Origin: Elysia crispata
Lineage: Eukaryota; Mollusca; Gastropoda; Plakobranchidae
DNA length: 64,000 bases
NCBI GenBank assembly: GCA_033675545.1
Contig: JAWDGP010003760.1
Location: 1,220,001-1,284,000, forward strand
Direction of reading: 5' to 3'
The notes under the pieces are model-generated. The model searched no databases, was not told the origin of the DNA, and saw only the letters and a program-made list of their open reading frames with translations. Below are positions 48,842 through 64,000 of this stretch, piece after piece (positions within the stretch are counted from its first letter, which is position 1; every line of letters begins with the position of its first letter). A program made the position numbers and the translations under genes.

Positions 48842-51800
48842 TACCGGATTGGGGATCATAGCTTTTCCATTCAACGAGTACACTTGAGTAGGATACAAAA
48901 GGATGTCAACCATATTGTTTATTCTTTAACAGTGATTTTATGAGCTATGAAGTTAGAAGCAAAACAAAATCGGTACAATCTCATAATCTGATAATCTAAT
49001 ATCTTATGTTCTGTTTCTCGTATCATCACAACAAAGCAACTTACGAGATCGAAATATCCACTGTAGTAGTATTGAATGAGGCTTTAGCAATGTGCCGAAA
49101 ATGGGTCTTTTTATCTTATTCAATGGAGATGCCAAGAGAAAACGAAATCACATTCACCCAAGAAATACAAAAAAAATCTGTTGTATTAAAAATCCGAAAA
49201 TTGGAAAAAAAAAAAAAACCCAAACAAACTGAGGTTATTAGACTCTATGATGCAACCCGCTCAAGCAGAAATGTATGAACTCTCTTCGATGTGTATCACT
49301 GAAAGAAGCGTCTTGCTTCATCAAGTGAATACCTCCACTAATTTGTTTGATATTAATAAAGATTTTTCGCATGAGACAAATCATTATTTATGTAATCAAG
49401 AAAAATACAATAAAAGAGTGAGATCCCATCTGGTTCTAAACAATCATTAAAAGAATTAGTTAAAGAATAGTATCACTTCTGAATCGACTAACTGTATATC
49501 ATGTAGAGAATTTTTTTCACTCCACACAAAACACACTAACGGCATGATTGTCCCAAATTGTTAATGTTTATGATAAACGAAGGGCAGTTTCATCATTTGC
49601 AGGATGTGAAAGGGACGTTATCACTTTCTACCCCTATTAATAATTCTCTTGAATCTAACTGAGCCTTATAAGCAAATAGTTGTTGTGCAAAGCTTTGTAC
49701 AAAATAATTCACTTACTCGCCATCTTGGTCTCGAGGAAAGTAAATGTAATAATTACCGGTACCTTTAGTTTTGTGTTTGATTCTAACCAGTAGTAATTGA
49801 AAAAAGAATTTTTAATCGTGGCAATCTAAGAAGATCGAGTCAGACCATGTCACGGTCAAAATATTTCTTGCTATCTTTTTAAAAATCACCCAAGATTTGA
49901 TAACACACCTTCACCGCTGAAAGAAACACGTTTCTCAATGGTACGAGCAATTCTGACTTTTATGAAACAATCGCAAACTCTTTTGCTCGAAATCCATAGA
50001 GACATTACCTCGAAAGTATCACATGGAGCTTTCTACTTTTGTTTCTACACATAGACAGGTTGATCGCATCACATGAGACTGTTGACCCGACAAAAGATCT
50101 TGCGCTGGTTTCAATAGTTATTAGCTTATCTTCGACCAAATTTTTATTTAAAAGTTGAAGGGACAATACTTGACCTTTTTCCATTCTTTTAATTTACGAA
50201 GAAAATTGATGAACCCCACCCCTCATAGATCGACCCGTCCCGGATGGTTTGTTCAAACACTCCATTAGTCTTATCATCTAGCAGGCCTCTTTCCTAGTGG
50301 TTAAACATTTCATTGCGTTCGCTCTCGTTCATTGAGGGACTCAAGGAACCACGACAAAAGGCTTTCATCATAATTTACTGGTTTGCCGATGCGCTACCGG
50401 CGGTATATAGGACTTGTTATCACTTCCAAAGGAACTAGCCAGCACGCATTTACCTCCAGCTGTAATAGGAGTGATAGGCTGACTGGTACCAATATAGTTC
50501 GCCGTGTTTTCCATGAAGAGAAATGTGGAAAATGGAAAATAGTTGCTAATTGATCCCTTTTATTCTTGAATGAGGTAAATAATATATTTTGCCTTTGTGA
50601 TTAACTATATGTTAACTATGATTATATTTAGACCCTGCTGATTTTCACATGTCTTGAGATGTAGAAAGGAAAGGGAATAGAGAAAGGAATCTGAATAGAG
50701 CTAAATATATTAATCCTAAAATACCTTAAATTTCTTGTCACCCTTTATTTCAAACTTCATTTTCTTTTTTTGTCATCTTATTTCTAACACCGGTCTGTTT
50801 TCTTGCTTTTCCACTGGTTCATTTTTCCGCTATTATAATCTAAGTTAAATAGGAGTCATCTTTTTTTTTTTCTTCTTTCCGGTCATGCAAGTTTTGGAGG
50901 TTTAGAATTATAGCACAAAACAGATCAAACATTCTTTGTCATATATAACTTAATGCACTCAATTTTTTTTTACAAAAATCAATAATTAATGAATTTATGA
51001 ATGAACGGGAAAAAAACCCTTCCGAAATAATCGGTTGTTCTAGAGAAAACAAAAATTCCGAGAGTACTGAGAAAGATGGTAGTGGCTACAATGAGAAAAT
51101 AAAGACTGGAATTAACGGTAAAATTAGTTTTACTGTTTCGAGTGATACATTCCATGGTTTGCATATTTCATAAAGTCTGATTATTTTATCATTGTACAAC
51201 TTATTGCAATATCATTTCTTTATACTCTACAGAAAATTTAAAATTGCAATAATCATGCATCATTAGTGAATGTATTTAGAGAGAGAATAAAGGAGGAAGG
51301 GATAATCTAGGACTGAAAGATTCATCATTTCAGCCATATCTCTCCACACAGATGCTGATCCAGTTCTACGTGATCTTTACAGCCTTATACCCCCACCTGG
51401 CGTAGCTAGTCTCAAAGTACCTCTATTTATTTTTCCTTAGTAACTGTCACGTTCGCAGCCTCTCAGATGATAACACGAGGTGTCGGATCTCTGGCCTGGG
51501 CAAATTTGTTCGGGCATCAAACTTAAATCGGTCCTAACACCACTTAGGCAGGGCGAGTGCTAAGGTCATGATAGGCCATAGGGGGGGAGGTGATATCAGA
51601 TGCGTGTTGGTCTGAAGTAATAGATGAGATTCATGCGTCTCCGCAGCATATGACGAAAGATTTCTGGGGCAAGTTCACATGTCAGTAACAACTTTCAGGG
51701 GAAAACTTTTAGATTAAATACCAGCCGCTCCAACCAAGAAGATAAACGAAGCTGAAAATTTATTGAGAATCGCTCAAAGCACCACTATCAAATTTTTCGT

Positions 51801-54058
51801 GAGCCGCATTTCTTTACAATTCTAACTAAGTCTTAAATGTTGTCTAAAATGATAGGACCCCAGGCCCACCGAGTAATTCCATTCCTCTTTCGAGCCAAAC
51901 TTTTAACCTCTTCTGACTTCTTTAGGAACATGATCAGGGCAAGAGAAAAAAAAATTGTTTTAGGCTTTGAATCTGCTTTCCATCCTTATGTCCTAGAGAA
52001 GATAAAAAAGAGCCGACGAGAACTAGGAAAAGGGTGTCATACCATCTACGATAATTGAATATATCATAAACAGAATGTCTGTATTACTGAATGATCTTTA
52101 AACCATAATTATTTAAATTACGGTGATAATAACCAGCGGTATAACATTCATAGCAATCATTATGTGCAAGTGGTTTTCGAATGATTAAATACAGTACAGG
52201 GTAATTATGATGAAGTAAAAAGGCAACTAGCTCGATGCTATAGAATAAAAGTTCAGGTATTTATCAGGTCCTAACCACTGGTATTGGTACGCACCAACTG
52301 AAGTAGTTTAATGCTTGTATCTATCCACATCACTTTTGGCCAAGACATTCAAGTATCAGCATAATAACTGGGATGGTCCTCCTTACACACAACTTGGTGT
52401 GAAGAGTCGATCTTGTTTATTCTAGATTTTAACAGACTCTTGTGTAAGAGTGGCATTAAGTTCTTCAATATAAAAAGCAATGTCAAAATTTGATCACTAT
52501 GATAAGGCTTTGAGGAACTGATATCCAAAACAAAACCGATTTGAAATCTTTTCTAATTTGCTTAAACTATTTTTAGAAAAGAAATAAATAAAACAGCTAA
52601 TCAACTACCAAATGAAGCAAAATAAGTCGATGAAGTTTATTAACATACATGGTGGTAAATACGTCACACGAATGCTTTGGTCGGTTGGTGCATACATTCA
52701 GTACATTTCTTGGGTCTGCTAATGTATCAAAATTATTGACATTATTTCAAATGGTAATTCACAGCAACCGTTCTTATCATACCTACATTCTGTTATAATA
52801 TAATTAAATTTATGGTGATGTTAGAGTTGATTATAATAAGAATAATGGTATAATTTATGCGGCTGCTGGTACTTCTGCCGATGTTGCTGATGATCATAGT
52901 AATGGCCACGGTAATCGTAATGAAGAATAGCGATAACGTAAGTAATTCGTACAAATTTCAATTAACAATACAGATAATGGTATCCCTGAAGAGTTTTTAG
53001 TTTCATTGATCAAGAAAATGATTCCTCGCTTTCTTTACTCTCGAAGTCAGTTTTCGTCAAAAACATTTTTCAATCTCCTTTCTCGGAGTCAATATTCTTC
53101 AAAACCATTCTCAACTTGTGTGACGAGAATTGGTATCAACATTAACGGTTTCTGCATCGAGGACGAATCCAATTCTAATAACTTAGAGGCCGCGGTATGA
53201 CTTAAAAAACGAAGAGCTAAATTCCATTGAGCCCAAGGCAGGAAGATAACCTTAACTCGAGCTAGAGCTAGACCTTGTTCAGTTTTCCCACTGGGGTTCT
53301 CCTCTCTCTGGCCGGGCTGATTGTTGCATGCCCTCTGGTGGTGTAAGCCGTCATCCCTGATGCTTGCTGAAGAATTCCCAAAAGCACCGGGTCCATTTTC
53401 TGATTCCATTGCTAAAGGAACCTTGAACCGTTATCTCAAAGCAGTGCTGAGGAGACGTGATCCTAAAAAAAAGGATTAGTGGAGGAGGGGGGAAGGGATG
53501 TCTCAAGATGCTTTTACAAAATATTATTTTATTCGAGTTTTCTGTCTTTTTACTTTTTCTATTCCCCACTTACTCCATCTTTCTCTTTTTCACTGTATCT
53601 GCGCTCACCTCTGTCTTCCTTTCTTTCGCCATTCATTTTACTATTTTGCTCGTTCTTCTCTATCTTACTCCCTCTTCTTCTTTCTCTCTCACTCCCCCCC
53701 TCCCAAGCCTACGACTAACTTCTTCGCCTACTTCAGTTCAAAGATCGATTTGATTTAATGTGGCTTCGACTCTTGACAAAATAACCTGAGGGAAAGCGAT
53801 TAAGCATGAATGAGTCATTCACATATCATCTATCTGCTCAACTGACCTCTTGAATGATAATACATGGTAAAAACGTGTCCACCTAACACCAACAAGAAAT
53901 AATGGAGAGGTGTAAAAAAAGACAGGAAAAAAAATTGTGAATGCTAAAGTTAGTGGCTTATAAAATTGACAGTCTCAACCTTGAACAAACATTTCGCGGT
54001 CACAAGCTTAAGAAATGTTGGGAAGAAAAGTAAATCGAATAATACGTTTGAGGTTTAT
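48842..54058. other. Long gene-poor stretch
   Basis: No supported gene. Unrecognised frames occur at 49006-49278, 51837-52058 (plus) and 53089-53409 (minus, 106 codons, GC-richer). An imperfect tandem repeat of about 34 bp lies at 53040-53114, and a C/T-rich stretch at 53560-53710. Confidence 0.3.
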
Positions 54059-54251
<193 letters not shown>

Positions 54252-54259
54252 GAGAAAGA

Positions 54260-56936
54260 AAGAGAAAAAGCAATAGAGACTGGAACATGACGATTAGCCA
54301 ACGTTAAACTTCTTAAAGAACGAATAATGCGTTCCCACATTTTTGCCTCCGCTTAGTCTACTATTTTTTGCGTATTATTTTCGAGAATCGCGCACTGGAT
54401 GTGAGCAGAAGGATTATTATTGATCTTCCGATCTGACTCGTAGAACCTAGAACTTTCATCATCTTGACGGGTTTGGTCTATTGCCTTTTGCACGTCATGG
54501 ATGTTTGCTATAGGGAAGTCTTTTTGTTGGAACTCGAAAACGCCGCCGCGGAATATCTTTTTACCTCACTTTTCAAGTTATCTGCTTTTCATGAAGTCTA
54601 GTAAAAGTATTTGAATAAACAACCAATTTAGTGCTAGTATTTGATATTAACCTCCATTGATCTTTTTGCTGGCATTCAAAAAATAAAAAAAATAAATGAT
54701 CATAACTCAAACAATAGAAATGTTGGTGTAATTTTTTGCAACGAGAAAATGAAAAAATGCAAATCTTGTATTTACGCATGAATTTGAAGACAGGCTGATT
54801 TTGACTTCATTTCTAAAATAGAAGCAAATTTTTGAGACATATATAAATTGCTTTTCTTTGCCAATTCAACTTTCAAACTTCAATTCACACACACACAATA
54901 ATGTTTCATGCCACTAGTTTTATAGTTATGATTGTCATGATATGGATACTATACATAATAACTTTTGTCAAAAAGATGTCAAACGAAATCATAAAGATCT
55001 GGCACCAAGCTTAGTTACGCATGATATGAACCATCAACAGGAAAGTTCAAATTTAGGAAGATAACACATGACTGAAAATGAAAATATTGGTTTTACTGGT
55101 CCAGAACAATAAATGTGGTGAATGAAATTTTACACAGAGTTACGCGGATCAGACTGAAAACCATGAGATCTGTCAACTCAGACGTATTCAGATCTAGAGG
55201 GCGTCCTTAGTACCATTTTGTAAGAGTAGTTTTTGTGGCATTTACATGTTTTATGTAGCATTTTTTCTGTTTGTAATTTGCGCACATCTATATAAAGGTA
55301 TAATCATCATTGCTATGAAAAGGTTCAATCACTATTGGCGTTTCGGGATTATGGAGAAAATAAACATAGAGTCTGCAGCTTCTCCATCGTATTACTTCGT
55401 TATTTGCGCAAGTTAGAGCAAGGCATGTATTGGCCGTTTATAGAAATAACGCTCATATCAAGCTGTAGACAGGGTCTATCGGCTCCTCTTTCTGAAATCT
55501 CTCCGACGATTCAAAACTTTATATGAATCTAGGTTCTGATTTAAAAAAAAAACAACAAAACAGTTGAACTAATCCATGTTTAAACCCTGCAACAGTTTTA
55601 CTGCACAAGTACATAGGATGTTGGCTTGAAAAAAAATAGATCTCAGATAACGAGGTTGGTTGATTTTGATTGTGAAATGCAAATGCGGACAGTTAATTCT
55701 AGATGTGCCCATTCTTTTGTTATGGATGTCTGTTACAACAACTCGGAAGGAAGAACTGCTCTATGTGCTAGCAAAAACTTATAAGAGAACTCAATAACTA
55801 AAAACAAAGAAGCGCAACTCTGTATATGATTGCTTTTCCTAGGATATGAAAACCATAATAGAAAAAAAAGAGAGGAAATTTACATTAAATTGGACAATGA
55901 GCCCATTTCTATTTTACAAAACATTGCTCACTAAATACACAATCCTGCCTTCAACTTCTTGGACAAAAACATCCATGTTTATAAGAAAAGAGTACCCGGC
56001 CTAGAATCTGATAGTGAATCATATAAAGGATCAAAAGCTCATAATATATACTCTGCCCTTGAAAGTTACAGAGCTCGACCAGAAATACCTTGTTGAGGAA
56101 GAATTAAACTAGGCCAGTCCATTGGACATTTTTTTTTTAATACCAGTATTAACTATTTTTATGGATGGATTTGATTTATTCCCTTCGTTTCTCCATTTTA
56201 TAAAGTGATTTCTTTCAAGACTTCCTTCCCGGTGTAGTTAAGTAACCCTCAACCTTTTTCCCCCTTTATAATTTGCTTTTTTTCAAGGCCGAGGCTCTCA
56301 ATACAGATTGACCGAATTTCGACATCCAACAGAAGACGCAAACTAGGGCTAAGGCGTAGTAGTCGGGGACCCGATAGTGCTTGTGACGAAATCTCATAAA
56401 CACCTGCTATCAAATGCCGCTTTACTCGTGTTTCCATCGTATGCATTATATCATAAATGTTCAAGTGCGAACCGTATCACTCCAAACAAAACATCGAGAA
56501 TCTGACACAAACAGGAAGGTCATCTAACCTTTATTTCTGCCATAATGAAACACATCGTAAAAAGTTAGAAGTAGGCATATTAAAGAAGACATTTTGCTCA
56601 AGATGTTAAGTTTTCTCGGTTAAACGCAAGTCTTAAATCGAAATGACACAAAAAAGTGCATTTTAGTGAGTTTCCTTTTATCCTCCAAAAGTCATTTAAA
56701 TAGATAAGAGACATTGAAGAAAGAGAGCAGTTAGAAAACTGGCAAAGAACAAGAAAAAGCAAAGTTTGCGCAGAAGAAATTGTGGGAGACAGCTTACCTT
56801 GGGATGCACAGAGCACAAAACGAGAGGAATGAATTACTTGCGAGTGTGTATCAGACGTATGTAGATTAGATAGCTAAATAAATGAATAGATAGGAGAAAA
56901 TGAAATTTAAAGAAAAAGAGAGATGGAGAGAGAAAG
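54260..56936. other. Intergenic, nothing recognised
   Basis: A GC-richer minus-strand frame at 56249-56464 has no recognisable domain. No RNA gene seen. Confidence 0.3.
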
Positions 56937-57070
56937 AGAAGAAGAAGAAGAAGAAGTAGAAGAAGAAGAAGAAGAAGAAGAAGAAGAAGAAGAAGAAGAA
57001 GAAGAAGAAGAAGAAGAAGAAGAAGAAGAAGAAGAAGAAGAAGAAGAAGAAGAAGAAGAAGAAGAAGAAG

Positions 57071-57100
<30 letters not shown>
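56937..57100. repeat. (GAA)n microsatellite, about 160 bp
   Basis: Nearly pure GAA with a single TAG interruption near its left end. Confidence 0.98.
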
Positions 57101-57103
<3 letters not shown>

Positions 57104-58152
57104 AAGATGAAAGGAGAACATGACAGGTTGATTACGCGTTAAAGTGAATCACAAATAAAATGAAAGACAGATTGAATTGTTCATGCAACTATGACAAAGA
57201 CTTTGTGCAGAGAAAAAAAAAAGATGGAAATATCGGAGATAGAAAATATTAATAAGATTGTGCACTTAAATCATGACATAAGTGCGGCGGTCTAACGAAG
57301 AATAAGTAATGCTAACATAGCGGAGATAATTATCATAATTTTCTTGTTCCGCATTCCACCAAACCTATTTTCTTCTTGCCAAAGAATGGAAATGTAAATA
57401 TTTTTGTATTGGTGCTAAACTAAATCTAATGCATTGTAATTAGTCAAGCCTGTGTAATGCTTGCAAAATGTTTACACAAAGAAGCTTTTAAGAAAGCCCA
57501 GAAATAGCATAACAAACATCAATTACTCAATTTTTGCGTTCTTTCCTTAGGGGCCGTACTGATCCACAGACGCTGGTGATGGCTTGGCGGGATGGCACGC
57601 TGAGAATTTGGCTAATGAGTGAAAGATTGGTGGAGGCAGCGTCATGGGGAGATGAAGCTCTCTGCGGTTTAGTAACTACTAGGGGTCAGGAAAGTGGAAA
57701 TATATGTTTGAAGACTTCAATGGACTAGAACGATAAAGACGCTCTAAAGAGCGCGTGGGCCGAATGTGCCAGAGAGAAATCAGAGGTCAAAAGAAGAAGT
57801 ATAGGAAAAAGAAGATGCGAATACATGAAGTAGAGCGTAAGTAAAATGTCTGAGAGCAACTTTTTTTTTTTAATTTCAAGTCTAGAAGGATAAAAAGAAG
57901 TATGTCTGAACCCCCTCCCCCTCCGCCACCCTTTTTTTTTTTTTACACAATGTGTGTTTGTTTCTTTGTCGATCCGTCTCCGTGTTTGTATTGTGGCATT
58001 CAGGGTTAGTGCTTTTCCATCGAGAGACCTGATCCTATTTGGTTTTTGTAAAACATTACTTCATGTATACTGAGGCAGCCATGTTGTTAGACGATTTCAG
58101 CTTTGAGACTGTCTAAACACATTTCATTCTTTCTATTTTCCTCTAAACTTCT
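57101..58152. other. Intergenic with one GC-rich open segment
   Basis: An open frame at 57550-57728 (plus) follows a good acceptor-like sequence (ctttccttag|GGG). It reads GRTDPQTLVMAWRDGTLRIW and ends TAG at 57728. No family recognised, no start codon and no partner exon found. Confidence 0.2.
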
Positions 58153-58153
58153 G

Positions 58154-58220
<67 letters not shown>
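58154..58220. repeat. (CT)n microsatellite
   Basis: About 66 bp of CT, followed by a degenerate pyrimidine-rich stretch to about 58345. Confidence 0.97.
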
Positions 58221-58224
<4 letters not shown>

Positions 58225-58883
58225 CTCCTCTCTTTCCTCACTATCCTCTATCCTTCCGTCAACTTTCTCTCTCTCCGCCCCTCTCTATCTTTTCTCCAGC
58301 TCTCTCTTTCTCCTCAGTCTCCTCCTCTTTTCCTCTCTTTGCTCCTCGCCAACTCTTACTGTAGTTGGCACCTCGATCCACATTTCCGGTTCTCTCTTGG
58401 TGCCATTCATCTCACAGCGCGAGAAGACAAGAGTAGCAGTTTAACAGACAGAAAGTTTTCTTCACTGTAGATGCTATATTGGATTATTCGAGAATATTGA
58501 TAGACTCTCTCTAAACTGAAACGAAGAAATAGTAGCTTAGCTAAATAATGTCAACATATCTTATTGTTTAATCTGTTTCTGTCGGATGTGTCAGACTGAT
58601 AGCGTCATTTTTTAACAATCGTTTCATGTATCAGCTTTATGAAATAGCAAAAGTTTAAAAATAAAAGTTAATAGAAAACAATTTATTCATTGATATCGAT
58701 CGGCCATCTGAGAGGAAGGCTTCAATTAATAAAATTATCATACCATAACTTCATGGAAATTCGGGCGGGAAACAATCAGATGCCCGTATTTAGGGTATTA
58801 CAATCTATAGAAAAGGTATGCTTAGATCTATCTTTAAAACAAACCTGTGCTACCTAGCTAAAAGTTAAGAACTCTTCCTAACA

Positions 58884-59141
58884 TTCTTCTTCTTCTTCTT
58901 CTTCTTCTTCTTCTTCTTCTTCTTCTTCTTCTTCTTCTTCTTCTTCTTCTTCTTCTTCTTCTTCTTCTTCTTCTTCTTCTTCTTCTTCTTCTTCTTCTTC
59001 TTCTTCTTCTTCTTCTTCTTCTTCTTCTTCTTCTTCTTCTTCTTCTTCTTCTTCTTCTTCTTCTTCTTCTTCTTCTTCTTCTTCTTCTTCTTCTTCTTCT
59101 TCTTCTTCTTCTTCTTCTTCTTCTTCTTCTTCTTCTTCTTT
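58884..59141. repeat. (TTC)n microsatellite, about 258 bp
   Basis: About 86 uninterrupted TTC units, the longest pure repeat in the window. The minus strand is GAA. Confidence 0.99.
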
Positions 59142-59898
59142 TTATTATTAAGATAATAATCTCTTTCTTCCCCGCTCTTATTTGTCCTCATTCGCCGATT
59201 TCAAAGCAATACAATTTTTCTCCCCTTACTTCATGTAACTAAGTAATATCAGTAGATCGACAGCTTTATTGAATAGTAATTACAATCAACTACCTTTTCA
59301 TCCGATCAATGATATAACTGTCGTTCGAGGCCATTTTCTTATCGATCATCTGGATGCTATTTGGATCCAATTTTGAAGTAGAAGACCATTGATTTGGTCG
59401 GATACGCCTTTACAACCAGCTCAATCCTCAACCTTATTCCTGCGAACGACTGACTGAGGCTAGTCTCTCAGATTATAATGGTTACACTGACCTGGCACTT
59501 GGCCATTGCTTTTGAGGTTACCGAGCAAAAAACGCCACCTGTTACTAACTCTCTGGGTGCATGTGTGCTTGCGGAGAAAACAAGCAAACAAAAAACAAAA
59601 CATAACACGGCTTGAGTTTAAAAAATAATTCAACACAAAACTTCATGACATTTATACTTCTTACATGCACTTAGGCGCCTTATTGTTATTAAGGTAATGA
59701 TCATCAAACATGAAGTATAAATAAATTACTAATTCAAACGCTATCTGCAGTCATGGTAGCCGAATTGTTGCCACGGCAACTTCCCCAAGTTTCATATCCT
59801 GCTTCTCAATTTCATTATACCGGCACCTTTTCTGTTGCCACAATCTCTCCTGTTAAAAAGTTTATCGTCAACTTTTGCTCATTCTCTTTTTCTTTCTA

Positions 59899-59900
<2 letters not shown>
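59142..59900. other. Intergenic, nothing recognised
   Basis: No supported gene or RNA between the TTC and CT tracts. Confidence 0.3.

Positions 59901-59901
<1 letters not shown>

Positions 59902-59960
<59 letters not shown>
59902..59960. repeat. (CT)n microsatellite
   Basis: About 58 bp of CT. Confidence 0.97.
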
Positions 59961-59964
<4 letters not shown>

Positions 59965-60123
59965 CCACCCGTACCCATTTGAGCATGATAATAAAATCAC
60001 CATTCCTTCTTTCATTCCTTCCTCGGCCCCGTATTTAAGGCTATTTTTCTTGTCTGTTTAGAGTTTGATTTTTCAAAAGAAATGCTGTAACTGGAGCTGA
60101 AGTCTCTTCTTGCTTTGCCAATA

Positions 60124-60124
<1 letters not shown>

Positions 60125-60196
<72 letters not shown>
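60125..60196. repeat. (ATT)n microsatellite
   Basis: About 72 bp, 24 uninterrupted ATT units. The GC-richer 220 bp that follow may be part of an associated dispersed repeat, but I cannot name it. Confidence 0.97.
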
Positions 60197-60419
60197 TAGC
60201 TTGCTGTGCCTCTATCGGCTGTGAATGTTAGAGGTAAAAATTGTTCATAGTACCAGTGGAAGTCGTCAATATTTGGACATGTGGAGTCTTCTCTCTCCCG
60301 CGGCCTCCGAGCAATTAGAGCAACATGGCCACGGCATTGATAAATGAATGAATGATGATAGTAATTATTGCCTACTGGCCTCAGCTTCTTGCGCTGCAAC
60401 AAATGTCGGAGTTGTTCTT

Positions 60420-62070
60420 AATTGTGCTCTATTCTCGCCCGTAGAAACTCGTGCATGTGAGAATCGTGTTGCTAATTTCTCGCCAAACTATGGTTAATAG
60501 AATATATACCGTCTGGTCATAAGTTCACGTCTTACTTTAACATCCTGTCTATACGATTTATACTCTTCTACGATTAATTAATCTGATTCAAAAGTTAGTG
60601 GCCTTGCCATCCTATGCATTTCTTTTTAAAAATTGTTAGAGATCGTTGCATTGAATTTATATAAAAAAATGATAATGGCATTGAATGGTATTAATATGAA
60701 GGAGGAGGGATTTCGTATTTGAGAATAAAGCATTTCTATGAGTGACAAAGCAATTCAATCTGAATTCAAATTTCTATACATCTCTTGTGGCATTCAGGTA
60801 ACTATAAAAACTTAAATTATAATGAGAAAATCATCAAAATTAATAAAAATTGTCGCCCCAATGAAAAAATAAAAACGTACTGGAAAAATTTGATCCAGTG
60901 ATATGCAAGGATTTAAGAAACTAAATTTTGTAACACAATATTGCCCGTATTTTAAAAGACAAAAATCTACTATTGCACAAGGAAGGCAACAGTCGAAACT
61001 TACTGGAGAGGCATATAAATTCCTAGTTAAAACACAGGCATTAAATTGTCTGACATAAAAAAGGTTCATTAAAAAGAATAAGTCTTAGCACGCTAAAATG
61101 ATATAAACAATATTTCTTTCTTCGTCATCAAACAATTCATATCGGGGTCAAGCTGGTTCACATCCCTGGATCTGCCTTAAGCTAAGTTTGTTGCTAACAA
61201 CATTCAAACATCAACACAAGGAGATCTTTTGAACATGGTAATTGTGGATGGATGCCGACTCCTTGGATTTATTTGGACAGAGAGGAAAAACAAACTGAAA
61301 GAACACTTTCCAATTTGTTTCCTCCAGCTACAACTAGGGACAAAAAATTATGATTTTAAACAGTCTGAGAACAGTAAAATGACACACATTCAAAGCAAGG
61401 CTATCCAAGTCATTATATCAGTTCCATTATGCATCTGGATTACTCTTACTGTTACCAGTGTTAGCAACAGTAAGCTAAAGATTTGATTACCACGTGTTAC
61501 TAAGGGAAACGGACATCCGGACTTTTTTTTTCATATTTTCACACCTGGCTTTTCTGTTAGGAGTATAAACTTTCTTCAGTGATGTCATACAACACAGAAT
61601 ATCCCGTATCAGCCATCATTCTCTTCAAAGCCCAGATCGAAATTAAGCGTTAACCCCGATCTGTCACTTAATAACTTTCAAAGAGCACTCAAATGGAGTC
61701 AGAACCCGAACTGCACTTTTGATAAAGTCGTATCCTTCAAAAGGTTCTTTTGCGTTCACAGCCGATTCTTATTGCCTGAATTTATTGTTTGGCACAATTA
61801 ATCACTATGTCACAGCAAGTGTCATCGTGACACTCTGATACAAGCTCATAATTGTCTATGTGACCCCAAAGACTTGATCCAACAGAAGATTGCTCGACAT
61901 ATATATTTTAATCAGATCTAATACGAAAAGATTGGCTTATCAAATCTCTGCCAAAGGATAAGAGTTAAAAAAACGAGGTCGCTAACACATACCCCAGTAC
62001 CAGCGTGGATCAACTAGAGAAAAAAAGGGTTCCAGATAAGAATGACTTTTTCAACACGAGAGAAGAAAAT
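60420..62070. other. Intergenic, nothing recognised
   Basis: Short frames at 60812-61069 (minus) and 61229-61486 (plus) lack recognisable features. Confidence 0.3.
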
Positions 62071-62072
62071 TT

Positions 62073-63776
<1,704 letters not shown>

Positions 63777-63779
63777 ACT

Positions 63780-64000
63780 TAAAAGAAAGAGAAGTAGATA
63801 AGAAGGAGGAGGAGGAAGAAGAAAAGGACGAGGGAAAAGGCGAGGAAGATGAGAAGAAGGACGAGAAGGAGGAGAAAGAGGAAGAGGTGGTGGAGGAGGA
63901 AGAAGCAGAAGAAGAAGAAGAAGAAGAAGAAGAAGAAGAAGAAGAAGAAGAAGAAGAAGAAGAAGAAGAAGAAGAAGAAGAAGAAGAAGAAGAAGAAGAA
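63780..64000. repeat. Polypurine tract ending in (GAA)n, cut by the window edge
   Basis: Degenerate GA/GGA purine-only sequence to about 63900, then pure GAA for at least 95 bp to the last base. Confidence 0.97.

Noticed and set aside
56834..57123. Poly-Leu and poly-Glu frames
   Set aside because: Products of the GAA tract.
58865..59191. Poly-Lys frame of 108 codons
   Set aside because: Product of the TTC tract read on the minus strand.
61625..61670. Faint resemblance to the 5S rRNA internal box (GATCGAAATTAAGC)
   Set aside because: The rest of a 120-nt 5S rRNA is absent and no pairing partners are seen.

Overview
This window looks like a piece of an AT-rich, intron-rich animal nuclear genome, most likely a lophotrochozoan and probably a mollusc (gastropod-like). 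That assignment is inference. It rests on an invertebrate-type integrin beta gene with many small exons and GT/AG introns, on recurring short GGGAGATAAY words that I recall as common in mollusc DNA, and on very long simple repeats. Nothing bacterial, organellar or CRISPR-like is visible.

Layout. Everything gene-like that can be supported lies on the minus strand. At the left edge, a small start exon (1089-1100) and a second exon (99-236) form the 5' end of an unidentified gene that runs off the window. A 609-bp pogo/Tigger-like non-autonomous DNA transposon follows (2476-3084). An unassigned terminal-exon-like reading frame sits at 4952-5200. From 10594 to 28702 there is a complete integrin beta subunit gene of 21 coding exons, reconstructed here exon by exon with consistent phases (783 codons plus stop). 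A palindromic, dead mariner element lies in one of its introns (17477-18469). A candidate 5' UTR exon and a CRE-like promoter site lie near 30.46-30.71 kb. A two-exon neugrin (NGRN-like) gene for a mitochondrial protein occupies 36824-39333.

From about 41.5 kb to the end I see no convincing protein gene. That part holds a tandemly repeated unit carrying an intact-looking tRNA-Arg(TCT)-type sequence (44129-44202), a damaged sister copy (42445-42518) and a tRNA-like remnant. It also has an extraordinary density of long, nearly pure microsatellites: GA/CT, GAA/TTC, ATT, AAC and AT.

Function. The integrin is a cell-surface adhesion receptor subunit with intact metal-site residues and two NPxY motifs. 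The neugrin-like protein would act in mitochondria on rRNA and ribosome biogenesis. There is no evidence that the two cooperate; they are simply neighbours on the same strand. I did not find a convincing new multi-gene system. The most interesting items are the foldback mariner, the possible intron-retention isoform of the integrin tail, the tRNA-bearing tandem unit, and the left-edge gene with a 12-nt first coding segment.
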